DNA of 18,949 nucleotides from Spirochaetia bacterium (GTDB lineage: Bacteria; Spirochaetota; Spirochaetia; Treponematales; Treponemataceae), in assembly GCA_900769325.1 (NCBI GenBank), contig CAAGGF010000082.1:1-18949 (forward strand), in the 5' to 3' direction. The translations under genes were made by a program, and so were the position numbers. The notes beneath the pieces were generated by a model that saw only the letters and a list, made by a program, of their open reading frames with translations, was not told the DNA's origin and made no database searches. Positions 1 to 7,450 of the stretch are shown one piece after another. Each line of letters opens with the position of its first letter. The first letter of the stretch is position 1.

Positions 1-78
1 CATGTGCTAACCGCCTTGCTTAATTTATCGGCTGTTTGCACCTTAAATCTGCTCCTTTTTCTGTGTCGTTTTACGCAC

Positions 79-714
79 TCATTTTACACCGCTAGTATTT
101 TCATTGAACCATGCAACTTCAAAAACATCATAGCTTCCTGCAAATTTTTCAAGAAGCAATTTTTCGCCTCCTCTTGCAGCGTATTCCCATTCTTCTTCTG
201 TTGGAAGGCGGTATCCGTCAGCAGAAAAATCACACTCTACGGAATTCCATTCAGAATCATCAACATTTGTCTTAGGAACACTTCCCCAGTCATCTGGATT
301 TGAAGAATTTTTGATTTTATAGCACGGAGAAAGGCCTTCTTTTATACTGCGGCGATTACAGTAAACGAGTGCATCATAAAAACTTACAAAATAGACGGGA
401 AAATCCTCTCCTTTACCAAACTGATCCTTCGGCTGTGCTCCATTATATGCACAGAACTCCTCATATTCTTTCTGTGTAACTTCGTGAGAACACATTGAAA
501 AATTTTCAATTCTGACTTCCTGACCGGTAAAAACAGCACTGCGTCGAAGACTTTGAGTTACAACTTTTCCATGCACGCTCTTAAAATCTGACGCAGAACT
601 GATATTTTCACTTGAAACAGAACAAGCTGAAAAACAGAATGCGAATAACAGAATCCCTGAGAGAATCAGCTGAAAAGAAGGATTTATTTTTGAATCAAAA
701 AATCTTATTTTCAT
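79..714 (-). CDS. FGE/SUMF1-like (SUMF1/EgtB/PvdO family) lipoprotein, C-terminally truncated
   Basis: The 211-residue product opens with a basic N-terminus, a hydrophobic stretch and a lipobox ending FSAC (Cys31), so it is probably an exported lipoprotein. Residues 76-184 match the first part of the formylglycine-generating-enzyme fold: EVTQKEYEEF, PVYFVSFYDALVYCNRRS and the family signature GYRLPTEEEWEYAARGG (168-183). The frame then stops with TGA just after AWFNENTSGVK. In the family this point is followed by roughly 80-120 more residues, including the GNVWEW core near the active site, and no frame in the remaining 78 bases restores it. The gene starts 21 bases after the fprA stop, so it is probably co-transcribed, but no strong ribosome binding site is visible. 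It may be a decayed gene or a truncated paralogue; the family call is firm, its function is not. Confidence 0.72.
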   Translation of the reverse strand: MKIRFFDSKINPSFQLILSGILLFAFCFSACSVSSENISSASDFKSVHGKVVTQSLRRSAVFTGQEVRIENFSMCSHEVTQKEYEEFCAYNGAQPKDQFGKGEDFPVYFVSFYDALVYCNRRSIKEGLSPCYKIKNSSNPDDWGSVPKTNVDDSEWNSVECDFSADGYRLPTEEEWEYAARGGEKLLLEKFAGSYDVFEVAWFNENTSGVK

Positions 715-735
715 TCTGCAAATTTTTTTTCTGCT

Positions 736-1920
736 TTATGCTTTTACGATTTCTTCTGCAAGTGCCTTTATTGCAGAAAGGCTTTCTTCGTTTAGTGCAG
801 ATTTAATCGTAACAGAGTTTTCTGCAAGACAGATGTCCTTCATTTCTGAAAATGTTTCTGCCATTTTTTTTGCTGCCATCGGTGCCCAAGAACCGTTTTC
901 AATTAAGAAAACCTTTCGTTTCTGATAAGCCTTTGCTTTAAGGTGATTTAAGAATGATTCGACTGCAGGAAAAAGTCCGCCGTCATAAGTTGGTGAAGCA
1001 ACAACAAGCCTGTCATAGCGGAATGCATCTTCAATTACTTCTGCCATATCTTCGCGTGCCAAATCTGCAAGAACGACTTTTTCACGGTTTCCGATACATT
1101 CAGCAAGCGTTTCAACAGCTGCCTTAGTGTTTCCGTAAACAGACGAATATGCAATAAGAACGCCTTTATCTTCTGGTTCGTAGCGGCTCCATACATCATA
1201 TTTTTCTATATAATATGAAAGTTCTTCTGCAAGAACAGGCCCGTGAAGCGGACATATTTTCTGAATGTCAAGGACGGCTGCTTTCTTTAAAAGTGCCTGA
1301 ACTGGTGCGCCGTATTTTCCAACAATGTTAAAATAATACCGTCTTGCCTCACAAGCCCAGTCTTCTTTTTTTGCTTCAGAAGGACTTTCCTTAATGTCAA
1401 GCGCACCGAATTTTCCGAACGCATCTGCCGAAAACAGAACTTTTTCAGATTCCTCATAGCTCATCATAACTTCCGGCCAGTGAATCATCGGTGCCATAAT
1501 GAATTTAAGGCGGCGTGAACCAAGTTCAAGGACATCACCTTCTTTTACCACAAGCGAATGAGAAGCATCTTCAAACCCGAAGAAATTTTTTATCATCGGA
1601 AAAGTTTTTGCGTTTCCTACAACAGTAATGTTCGGATATTTTTCTAAAAGTGCAACAAGAGAAGCAGAATGGTCTCCTTCCATGTGAGAAACGATTACAT
1701 AATCAGGAGTTCTTCCGGCAAGAGCTTCTTCAACATTGCAAAGCCATTCAGAAGTTTTTGACTTGTCTACAGTATCCAGAACAGCAATTTTTTCATCTAT
1801 AATGACATACGAATTATACGAAACACCTTCCGGCACAACATACTGACTTTCAAACAAATCAATATCCCTGTCATCAACACCGACATACAAAATTGAATCA
1901 CTTACCTTTTTTACAGACAT
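736..1920 (-). CDS. fprA: A-type flavoprotein / flavodiiron protein
   Basis: This 394-residue cytoplasmic protein is a flavodiiron enzyme, a family that reduces O2 to water or NO to N2O and protects anaerobes. The N-terminal metallo-beta-lactamase-like domain shows the diiron ligands: HMEGDH (His79, Glu81, Asp83), His147 in HWPEVMMSY, Asp166 in LFSADAFG and His226 in CPLHGPV. A C-terminal flavodoxin domain begins near residue 250 with the FMN-binding loop YSSVYGNTKAA. The length is typical. The start is the ATG preceded by GGAGG at five bases; the frame can be opened four codons earlier at TTG, but that would place the ribosome binding site inside the gene. It lies 66 bases after the cyclic-nucleotide-binding gene and just ahead of the FGE-like gene on the same strand. 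The electron donor (usually rubredoxin) is not in the window. Confidence 0.95.
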   Translation of the reverse strand: MSVKKVSDSILYVGVDDRDIDLFESQYVVPEGVSYNSYVIIDEKIAVLDTVDKSKTSEWLCNVEEALAGRTPDYVIVSHMEGDHSASLVALLEKYPNITVVGNAKTFPMIKNFFGFEDASHSLVVKEGDVLELGSRRLKFIMAPMIHWPEVMMSYEESEKVLFSADAFGKFGALDIKESPSEAKKEDWACEARRYYFNIVGKYGAPVQALLKKAAVLDIQKICPLHGPVLAEELSYYIEKYDVWSRYEPEDKGVLIAYSSVYGNTKAAVETLAECIGNREKVVLADLAREDMAEVIEDAFRYDRLVVASPTYDGGLFPAVESFLNHLKAKAYQKRKVFLIENGSWAPMAAKKMAETFSEMKDICLAENSVTIKSALNEESLSAIKALAEEIVKA

Positions 1921-1986
1921 ATTTTCCTCCAATCAAATAATGAATCTCGCAACACAAACTTTTTATCGCAATATTATATTCTCATT

Positions 1987-2499
1987 TTATTCCCCGTCAA
2001 CTTCATCAAGAAGAGCTTCGTACAATGTAAGCAAATCTTTATTTGACCTTCTGAGTGAAGAAGCAAGACGGCGGGCAATCCGATAAGTTGCACGGTAACC
2101 CAAAAGCGGTTCTTCTTCGCACAAAGCCTTGAATGTTCCTCCGTCAAGGCAAAGCGTACGGCAGTTTTCAAGCGCAACAACAGAAGCGGAACGGCGGTCG
2201 CTGTCTATAAGTGCAACTTCCCCAAAAAAGACATTCTGTTCTGCACTCAAATTTACAACGGCAAACTGTTCGTTTCCAGGCGTATTCCTTTTTACCTGAA
2301 CGCTTCCTGTATGAAGAATGTACAGCGTATCGCCCAAATCGCCTTCATTTATGATGACTTCGCCCTTTGAAAAATCACGCACCTCAAGTGCAAGGCAGAT
2401 TTTTTTCAGAATCCGTTCGCTGTCTTCTGTTTTTTCAGTAAAATCAGAAAAAATCTCAAGTTTCGGAAGTTTTTCTATAATATCATAACTGAATTCCAT
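1987..2499 (-). CDS. Stand-alone cyclic-nucleotide-binding domain protein
   Basis: The 170-residue product is essentially one Crp/Fnr-type cyclic-nucleotide-binding (cupin-like) domain over residues 35-130, with KGEVIINEGDLGDTLYIL, a GSVQV strand and the phosphate-binding cassette GEVALIDSDRRSA (93-105) that normally contacts the ligand phosphate. There is no DNA-binding helix-turn-helix after the domain, only about 40 residues of helix, so it is not a typical Crp regulator. It starts three bases after the stop of the K+ channel gene, and its AAGGAA ribosome binding site lies in the channel's last codons, which implies translational coupling. A natural inference is that it works with the channel as a separately encoded ligand-sensing subunit. 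The ligand (cAMP, cGMP or neither) cannot be told. Confidence 0.85.
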   Translation of the reverse strand: MEFSYDIIEKLPKLEIFSDFTEKTEDSERILKKICLALEVRDFSKGEVIINEGDLGDTLYILHTGSVQVKRNTPGNEQFAVVNLSAEQNVFFGEVALIDSDRRSASVVALENCRTLCLDGGTFKALCEEEPLLGYRATYRIARRLASSLRRSNKDLLTLYEALLDEVDGE

Positions 2500-2502
2500 T
2501 AT

Positions 2503-3696
2503 TTATTCCTTAACAGTATTATTTCCGTGAATAAAAATCGCCTTTGAATTTCCGGGAATTATATAATCATCCTCGGGCGTAAAATGCGGAAGATTGCTCT
2601 GGAGCGTCTTTACTTTTTTCAAATTGGCAACGATTTTTTCCATATCAGGATTTTTCTGTGCTTCCGCAAGTGCTTCTTTTCTACGCTGGTAAAAATTTCC
2701 TGTGTTCTCAAGAAGACCAATAAGAACATCGCGGGTCCTTAAAGAAATTCGGTATTCTCGGTACGGTCTTCCAACAAATTCCTGAGGAATAGGTTCAATT
2801 ATAATTCCTGCATCAGAATCCCCGGCAATAAGTTCGCGAAGAATATGGCTCATCCCCTTTCCGCTTGAAGCCTGAACAAGAAGATTCTGCTCATAATCGG
2901 AAGAAAGAATTATTTCATCACAGCGTGCAAGGGAAAGATGCTTTTCAAACTTGGAATCAGCGATTTCTGCAACACAGTAAATGCGAGGATTTAAGTTTTT
3001 CATCGTAATGACGGCAAGAACCGCCCGCGAATCGTTTTCCAGTGCAGAAAAATTCTCCGATAAATCAGCAAGAATCAAAGCCCGCTCGGCAGTTTTTATC
3101 TGTGCCTTCAAAAGCGTATCTTCATCCGTAAAATCTCCGTGAAGATAATTTACGCCCTTAAAACGACTGTCTGATTTTATCCTGTCAATTTCGCCCTGTT
3201 CGGCATTATTCAGAATGACAACTTTTTCATTCGGAACTTCTGGGTTAGCATCCAGAATTCCAGAGAGAATCCGCTCAAAATTCGGCTTCCATCCACAGAT
3301 TAAAAAATGATTTTTCATCTTTGCCATATTCAAAAGTCCTTTATCCCTTTTCTGCTGCCTGTCAAACAGAAACGATGCAAATTTTCCAGAAAGCGCACCA
3401 AAAATTGCAACCCCGGCAATCAAAAGCACCATTGCTGCAATCCGTCCCGGAACGGACTCAGGCGTAATGTCACCATAGCCAACAGTCGTAATCGTTACAA
3501 GAGTGTACCAGAACGCATCAAACAGCGTATTTATTTTTGAATTCGTTTCCTGCTCGGAAATAAAAATGACAAGCATAATGATGATGAGTACAAGAAACGT
3601 AATTATTCCTAAAAGAACCCATTTCGATGAAATTGCTTCAAAAAAAGATGTGCGTTTTTTTCTGTTTTTTTTACTGTTCTCTGAATTATGCATCAT
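2503..3696 (-). CDS. Two-TM potassium channel with RCK/TrkA-N domain
   Basis: The 397-residue membrane protein has one helix near residues 26-46, a pore loop with the K+ selectivity filter TVGYGD (71-76) and a second helix near 85-108, followed by a cytoplasmic RCK/TrkA-N module starting at NHFLICGW and running past residue 330. This is the MthK/Kch-like 2TM-RCK plan. The first nucleotide-binding loop reads CGWKPN, not the canonical GxGxxG, so NAD binding is uncertain. I place the start at the first ATG of an ATG-ATG pair; a GTG five codons upstream is also possible. Neither has a clear Shine-Dalgarno sequence, and TATTAT lies three bases before the ATG, so a promoter very close to the start is possible. 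It overlaps nothing and heads the channel/cyclic-nucleotide-binding pair. Confidence 0.9.
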   Translation of the reverse strand: MMHNSENSKKNRKKRTSFFEAISSKWVLLGIITFLVLIIIMLVIFISEQETNSKINTLFDAFWYTLVTITTVGYGDITPESVPGRIAAMVLLIAGVAIFGALSGKFASFLFDRQQKRDKGLLNMAKMKNHFLICGWKPNFERILSGILDANPEVPNEKVVILNNAEQGEIDRIKSDSRFKGVNYLHGDFTDEDTLLKAQIKTAERALILADLSENFSALENDSRAVLAVITMKNLNPRIYCVAEIADSKFEKHLSLARCDEIILSSDYEQNLLVQASSGKGMSHILRELIAGDSDAGIIIEPIPQEFVGRPYREYRISLRTRDVLIGLLENTGNFYQRRKEALAEAQKNPDMEKIVANLKKVKTLQSNLPHFTPEDDYIIPGNSKAIFIHGNNTVKE

Positions 3697-3746
3697 TTTA
3701 TAATACCACACTATTCAAAAAGAATTAAGGGCATCTCAAAAAACTG

Positions 3747-4169
3747 TCACGATAAAAAATCTTCGTACATGCGGCAATTCATTTTCTTCCGTTCGGTGCG
3801 TTTTTTCTGAACTTTGCCACCGGAACTTTTTTCACGCATATCACCGCTTGTTAAAACTGACATCGATTTTTCACTGGACTGACGACGCTTTTTTGCATCA
3901 TTTTCCAAAAATTTACAGAAATCATCTTTTTTAATCAAAATATCATTCGCACTGTTTAAGTGAATCGAAAAATTCAACTGTTTTTGTTTAGAAAGATATT
4001 CAAGACAGATTTCCAGATCGTTCAGGCAAATTCCGGCCTTAGATTTTCCCTGAATTTTTGCATGCTCACGGACTTTTTTTGCAAGAAATTTTTCCGTAAT
4101 CAGCGATTTTTCTTTTAAATATTCAAGTTCCTCAACTATTTCTTTTTGAATTAATGTTAAATCTTCCAT
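3747..4169 (-). CDS. Small basic hypothetical protein beside an iteron
   Basis: I do not recognise this 140-residue protein. Residues 1-80 are predicted mostly helical, with a segment (ITEKFLAKKVREHAKI followed by CLNDLEICLEYLSKQKQLNF) that would suit a winged-helix fold. The C-terminal 50 residues are very basic and low in complexity (KKRTERKK), compatible with nucleic-acid binding. The frame stays open upstream for 13 codons, but that part is the 18-bp replicon element read as protein, so I start at the ATG after it. The element lies only 8 bases upstream of the start codon and no Shine-Dalgarno is visible. It could belong to the plasmid-type module as a regulator, or to the downstream channel operon, which begins about 50 bases after its stop. 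It ends in TGA, whereas most genes here end in TAA. Confidence 0.5.
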   Translation of the reverse strand: MEDLTLIQKEIVEELEYLKEKSLITEKFLAKKVREHAKIQGKSKAGICLNDLEICLEYLSKQKQLNFSIHLNSANDILIKKDDFCKFLENDAKKRRQSSEKSMSVLTSGDMREKSSGGKVQKKRTERKKMNCRMYEDFLS

Positions 4170-4176
4170 AATAAAT

Positions 4177-4363
4177 AAATACAAACTGGAGCACTTTAAA
4201 ATCTCCAAAATAAAATTCTAAAAACTCCCGGCAATCAAGCTACTCCAGTTTATATTAAAACTTACATCTCTACTGTAAAAATAAATACAAACTGGAGCAC
4301 CATATTTTCCCAAAAATTTCTAAAATCTCCAAAAATCAAAACTAAAAATACAAAGTGAAGCAC
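4177..4363. repeat. Iteron-like 18-bp elements, left cluster
   Basis: Three forward copies (4177-4194, 4283-4300 and the GTGAAGCAC variant 4346-4363) and one degenerate reverse copy (4240-4257) of the element AAATACAAACTGGAGCAC. They begin the repeat field that spans the rep-par module. The first copy lies in the leader of the small basic hypothetical gene. Confidence 0.85.
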
Positions 4364-4379
4364 TTCTTTCAAAAAAATC

Positions 4380-4775
4380 TTTATTCTCCCCTACTCTACC
4401 CTAAAAAAATTTGAAAAATTAAAAAAAATCATCAAAATTCTTCCGGATTTTTATAAAATTCAGTTTTAAAATTCAATTTTTCTCGCTGAATTTCAAAATT
4501 CTTCCATAAAATAAAAACTTTTTTTTCATTGCTCCAGTTTATATTTGGTTATCAACAAATTCTTGTGGATAACTCAAATTCTCTGCTCCATTTTATATTC
4601 AACTATCCACAATCCTATTTTCTTATATTATAAAGAATTACAAAAACAGAACTTTTACCCTGCTCCATTTTCTATCACAAACTGCTCCACTTTTAATTTA
4701 TCTTCTATAATAACAAATAGTTTAAACAAATAGAATTTAAATCAAATAGTAGAACAGTATAAATTGTTGATAACT
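4380..4775. other. Candidate replication origin with DnaA boxes and iterons
   Basis: This gene-free stretch lies downstream of repA. The left part (4380-4530) is extremely AT-rich and carries the direct repeat CAAAATTCTTCC at 4433 and 4494, compatible with a DNA-unwinding region. Four DnaA-box-like 9-mers follow: TTATCAACA at 4549-4557, a perfect TTATCCACA on the minus strand at 4564-4572, CTATCCACA at 4603-4611 and TTATCAACA on the minus strand at 4765-4773. Four reverse-oriented copies of the 18-bp element lie among them. AT-rich DNA, DnaA boxes and iterons beside a RepA gene are the usual parts of an iteron-type oriV. Next to the repA end are three phased (A/T)CAAATAG motifs (about 4713, 4726, 4742). 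The assignment is inference from this combination. Confidence 0.65.
4531..4697 (-). repeat. Iteron-like elements inside the candidate origin
   Basis: Four minus-oriented copies: GCTCCAGTTTATATTT at 4531, TGCTCCATTTTATATT at 4584, TGCTCCATTTTCTAT at 4661 and TGCTCCACTTTTAATTT at 4683. All keep the TGGAGCA core on the minus strand, while the AT-rich half drifts. Uniform orientation next to the DnaA boxes distinguishes this cluster from the mostly forward copies on the other side of the operon. Confidence 0.8.
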
Positions 4776-5780
4776 TTAAACATTTGCAGTAACAAGAACA
4801 TAACGCGAATCATCAGGAAGAATTTGAGGAGCAGATCTCCATAAAGTAATTCCATCACCGTCAGTATTAATTCCGACTTTTAATTCAGGATAATATTTTT
4901 CTTTTATTTCTTTAATCTGACCAATTATATAATTATAATTAGTTCGTTCCTGATTTTCATGACCTCCTTCTTTTACAGGCATAAACTGATCAACCAAAGA
5001 TTTACTTGAAATAAAAATCGATTTTCCAGGTTTTATTGAATTATTTCTATAAGTCAACCATGCGTAAATATCTTTTCCGACTGCACTCGAAATTGCTTTA
5101 TAAACCGTATAACTAATTGGTACTGAATGGTTTTTAGAAAATTTCACAAAAGCCGGAGAAAGCCTGATTGTAATGCAGAATTGTTTTCCTTCTTTGTTAC
5201 CTTCCCGAAGTTCAATATACTGCATTCCTTCCATAAACGGAATTACACCAGAAGAAACTAAAGTTGCCTGAAGTTTATCAGCTTTTAAATCATCATCGAC
5301 ATCAATTAAATCTTTGAAAAGTGAACTTTGAACAACAGTTTCCCTTTTTTCCTCGAAAACAAAAGTCGATTTTGAAAAATATTCCAGCTGCTGTTTGATT
5401 TCATTGCTTCGACCGGCGGAAAGCTGCATTTCTTTTAACAATTGACGAATTGAACTGTACTGAACGATTACGCTTCCATCAGTTGTTTGAGTTGTGCTTG
5501 CTCCTAAAACTGCGTGCGTCGTAAGAATTGTAAGCAAAAGCCTTCCATAACGCCCGTAAGGAACTTTATCTGCCGTACTTGCAAGGCTTAATGAAAAATT
5601 ATTATATTTTCGCTTAAAAATGTTTTTGTTTACATCTTTTAACGGAAGAGATGCTGCAATAAACGGACTTGAAAGAAAACTTCGGTACAGTCGGTCAGGA
5701 TTTTCTTTTACAAGAACAGGCAAATTTTCTAAATTCTGTTCAAATTCTTCGGAATCAAAAATTTTTTCTTCATTCTGCAT
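4776..5780 (-). CDS. repA: RepA-type plasmid replication initiator
   Basis: The 334-residue protein matches the plasmid RepA initiator family (Pfam RepA/RPA type). The diagnostic block VPYGRYGRLLLTILTTHAVL at residues 73-92 is followed by a helical stretch (YSSIRQLLKEM), and the second family block KDIYAWLTYR is at 236-245. In this family the initiator binds repeated sites at the origin, recruits the host DnaA/helicase and limits copy number. The gene is the last of the parA - RHH - repA operon and starts two bases after the RHH stop, with AAGGAT upstream as ribosome binding site. Candidate binding sites, the 18-bp elements, lie directly downstream. The frame is intact with no visible damage, so the replicon may still be functional. 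The family call is strong; which repeat it binds is inference. Confidence 0.88.
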   Translation of the reverse strand: MQNEEKIFDSEEFEQNLENLPVLVKENPDRLYRSFLSSPFIAASLPLKDVNKNIFKRKYNNFSLSLASTADKVPYGRYGRLLLTILTTHAVLGASTTQTTDGSVIVQYSSIRQLLKEMQLSAGRSNEIKQQLEYFSKSTFVFEEKRETVVQSSLFKDLIDVDDDLKADKLQATLVSSGVIPFMEGMQYIELREGNKEGKQFCITIRLSPAFVKFSKNHSVPISYTVYKAISSAVGKDIYAWLTYRNNSIKPGKSIFISSKSLVDQFMPVKEGGHENQERTNYNYIIGQIKEIKEKYYPELKVGINTDGDGITLWRSAPQILPDDSRYVLVTANV

Positions 5781-5782
5781 AA

Positions 5783-6157
5783 TTATTTATCCTTTTTTAT
5801 GATTCCGGCCGGGCTCATCGTAATGTTTCCGGCTTTAATTTCCTGTTCAAGATAGAAACACGCCATTTGAATTCCTTTAGAAAGCGTATATCCGTAAGTT
5901 GCGAAAAATCCTTTTAAACTGTTTTTTGTTTCTTCTGTTGTTCTGAAAATAATCTGCGTATTTTTTGTTGCTATATTTTTTAAGTCTGAATTTTCAGAAA
6001 CTGCTCCACTTTGTATTTGCTGATTTGAAATAGAAACTGGAGCACTTGATTCTGCCTGAAATGAAGACACAGAATTGAAAGAATTTGCATTTAACCTTGA
6101 AAGCCCTTGAGAAATATCTGGACTTGATGGTTTTGTTTTTTTAGTTGAAACAGCCAT
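5783..6157 (-). CDS. Ribbon-helix-helix partition/copy-control protein (ParB-like partner)
   Basis: The 124-residue product has a disordered, Ser/Gln/Asn-rich N-terminal half and a C-terminal ribbon-helix-helix-like domain (66-107): the strand NTQIIFRTTEE, helix KNSLKGFFATYG and helix LSKGIQMACFYLEQEI. Small RHH proteins encoded just after parA are the centromere-binding partners in type Ib plasmid partition and usually also repress the operon. It lies 11 bases after parA, with GGAGG before its ATG, and two bases before repA, so its role in partition or copy control is well supported by position. Oddly, residues 38-51 (SAPVSISNQQIQSGA) are encoded by two 18-bp elements facing each other, so the linker doubles as DNA sites. 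I do not recognise it as a named family. Confidence 0.75.
   Translation of the reverse strand: MAVSTKKTKPSSPDISQGLSRLNANSFNSVSSFQAESSAPVSISNQQIQSGAVSENSDLKNIATKNTQIIFRTTEETKNSLKGFFATYGYTLSKGIQMACFYLEQEIKAGNITMSPAGIIKKDK
6001..6045. repeat. Inverted pair of iteron-like elements within the RHH gene
   Basis: A reverse copy (TGCTCCACTTTGTATTT, 6002-6018) and a forward copy (AAATAGAAACTGGAGCAC, 6028-6045) lie nine bases apart, entirely within the coding sequence of the RHH partner. Both keep the element's core and represent its two versions, AGTGGAGCA and ACTGGAGCA. Confidence 0.85.
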
Positions 6158-6168
6158 ATTTCCTCCGG

Positions 6169-6918
6169 TTATGCCATAATTGCATCTGCGATTTTTTTGA
6201 TTGATTCAAGAGTCTGCGTTTTTGTTCCGTAGAGGTTTTGAACCAGAACTTGAGAACCTTGAGCTTTTTTGAAAGCCTGATCTACAGGAATCGTGAAAAG
6301 TTCAAAATTTTTGTTTTCCTGAAATTGCGGAAGAAGCTGAGACTGCTGCTGAAGCCTGTCATCTTTTGAATTTAAAATTAATTTATTGAAAACCGGCTGA
6401 GAAATGCGCATATTTCTTTTGAGCGTGTTCAGAGAATCTGCAAAAGTGATAAGTCCGTCTGTGCTGAAAATGTCGAGTTGTAGAACTGCGATAACTTCAT
6501 TGCTTGCGACAAGGCACATTTTTTCCAGAAGATTGAACGAAGGCGAAGTATCGATAATTACATAGTCAAAACCGAGTTTTTCAACTTCATCGAGGACATT
6601 TCTTACGAAATAAATTTTGTCGCCTGTAGCAGTTTGTGAAAAATCCCGCAGACTTCCACCAAGACCGGCTGTAGGCAGAATAAAAAGATTTTCTACGGCT
6701 GTCTGTTTAATTGCCTGATTTAACGATGCTTTTCCAAGAATTACATCTGCGAATTCGTATTCGATTTCTGGAAAAATCCAGCCGGTTGAATTTCCCTGAG
6801 GGTCGGCATCAACGAGCAGCGTTTTTTTTCCAGCCAAAGCAAGTTCACCGGCTATAGATACTGAAACCGATGTTTTTCCTGTACCGCCTTTTTGAATGGC
6901 GAATGTAATAGTTTTCAT
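6169..6918 (-). CDS. parA: ParA-family plasmid partition ATPase
   Basis: The 249-residue cytoplasmic ATPase shows the deviant Walker A motif KGGTGKTS (10-17), the VDADPQGNSTGW block (36-47) and a Walker B-type IIDTSPSF, all standard for ParA/Soj-MinD proteins that move replicons on the nucleoid. It lacks the N-terminal helix-turn-helix of type Ia ParA, so it is closer to type Ib and fits a small RHH partner. The start is the ATG preceded by GGGAGG; the frame remains open for 12 codons upstream but that region is leader. It is the first gene of the parA - RHH - repA operon. Its promoter contains an operator-like repeat, which suggests autoregulation by its partner. Confidence 0.93.
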   Translation of the reverse strand: MKTITFAIQKGGTGKTSVSVSIAGELALAGKKTLLVDADPQGNSTGWIFPEIEYEFADVILGKASLNQAIKQTAVENLFILPTAGLGGSLRDFSQTATGDKIYFVRNVLDEVEKLGFDYVIIDTSPSFNLLEKMCLVASNEVIAVLQLDIFSTDGLITFADSLNTLKRNMRISQPVFNKLILNSKDDRLQQQSQLLPQFQENKNFELFTIPVDQAFKKAQGSQVLVQNLYGTKTQTLESIKKIADAIMA

Positions 6919-6942
6919 ATTCCTCCCAAAACCCATGTATAT

Positions 6943-6971
6943 AAAATAACACATTTGTTATTACAAGTCAA
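6943..6971 (-). promoter_or_regulatory. parA promoter with operator-like repeat in the spacer
   Basis: On the minus strand TTGACT (6966-6971) and TATTTT (6943-6948) are separated by exactly 17 bp, which places the start of transcription near 6936, about 18 bases before the parA start codon. The spacer holds the repeat ACATTTGTTATTACA (6951-6965 on the plus strand), which recurs upstream. A protein bound there would block the promoter. Confidence 0.7.
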
Positions 6972-7039
6972 ATACATTTTGCATAAAATTAATACATTTG
7001 TCGTAACAAAAATTATACATCTGTAATAACAAATGTATT
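6951..7039. repeat. Second repeat family upstream of parA: candidate operator/parS
   Basis: Copies of AATACATTTGTTATTACA and degenerate forms lie at 6951, 6971 (AATACATTTTGCATAAAA), 6991 (AATACATTTGTCGTAACA) and, inverted, 7022-7039. The common ACATTTG core is spaced 23, 20 and 23 bp, roughly two helical turns. The last site (7016-7039) is a near-palindrome. Further partial copies occur at 7282-7299 (reverse, TAATAACAAATGTATTT) and 7311-7325, and a trace (TAATAACAAATAG) at 4708-4720 beyond repA. Phased sites upstream of a parA promoter are typical of RHH partition operators or centromeres. Confidence 0.65.
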
Positions 7040-7089
7040 GCAAAAACACTCGCTCCAGAATCGATTTTGAGAGGCTTTTTTAATTTTTT

Positions 7090-7273
7090 TTGAATAATTA
7101 TTCATTTTTAAGGTAGAATCGCTCTATGTCCTTCTGTGAGCGTCTGAAGGAAAGTGAGAAAATTCTATAAAAATATTGATGAGAATGAAGATTATTTTGA
7201 GTTTTTCATAAAAATAAATGAATTAAAATTCAAAATATTATTGGGAAGGCACATTGAAATTTTAGTTTTTTAA
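7090..7273 (+). pseudogene. Possible frameshifted small ORF with its own promoter
   Basis: TTGAAT (7090) and TAGAAT (7114) with an 18-bp spacer precede an ATG at 7126, about where transcription would start. The first frame reads MSFCERLKESEKIL and stops at 7168. A +1 frame from 7154 continues as KNIDENEDYFEFFIKINELK and ends at 7271-7273, so joined they would make a protein of about 49 residues. This may be the decayed remains of a small gene inside the repeat field. No family is recognisable, and chance is possible in DNA this rich in AT. Confidence 0.25.
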
Positions 7274-7393
7274 GGTTTTATATAATAACAAATGTATTTA
7301 AAATTATAATAATGTTATTACAAATAGCATAAAAATTATTCAAATGTAAAAACAAAACGAATACAAATTTGTAAATTTTTACGAATAATTTGA

Positions 7394-7450
7394 AAATACA
7401 TTCTGGAGCAGGGGAGCGAAGATAGGGTTTATAAATACAAAGTGAAGCAC
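7394..7450 (+). repeat. Two iteron-like elements
   Basis: AAATACATTCTGGAGCAG (7394-7411) and AAATACAAAGTGAAGCAC (7433-7450), both forward. The second carries the same G-to-A change (GTGAAGCAC) as the copy at 4346-4363, and they share the following CTT, so these two may derive from one event. Confidence 0.8.

Noticed and set aside
7051..7062. CGCTCCAGAATCG near parA as another iteron
   Set aside because: It matches only the core half and lacks the AAATACAAA half, so I did not count it.
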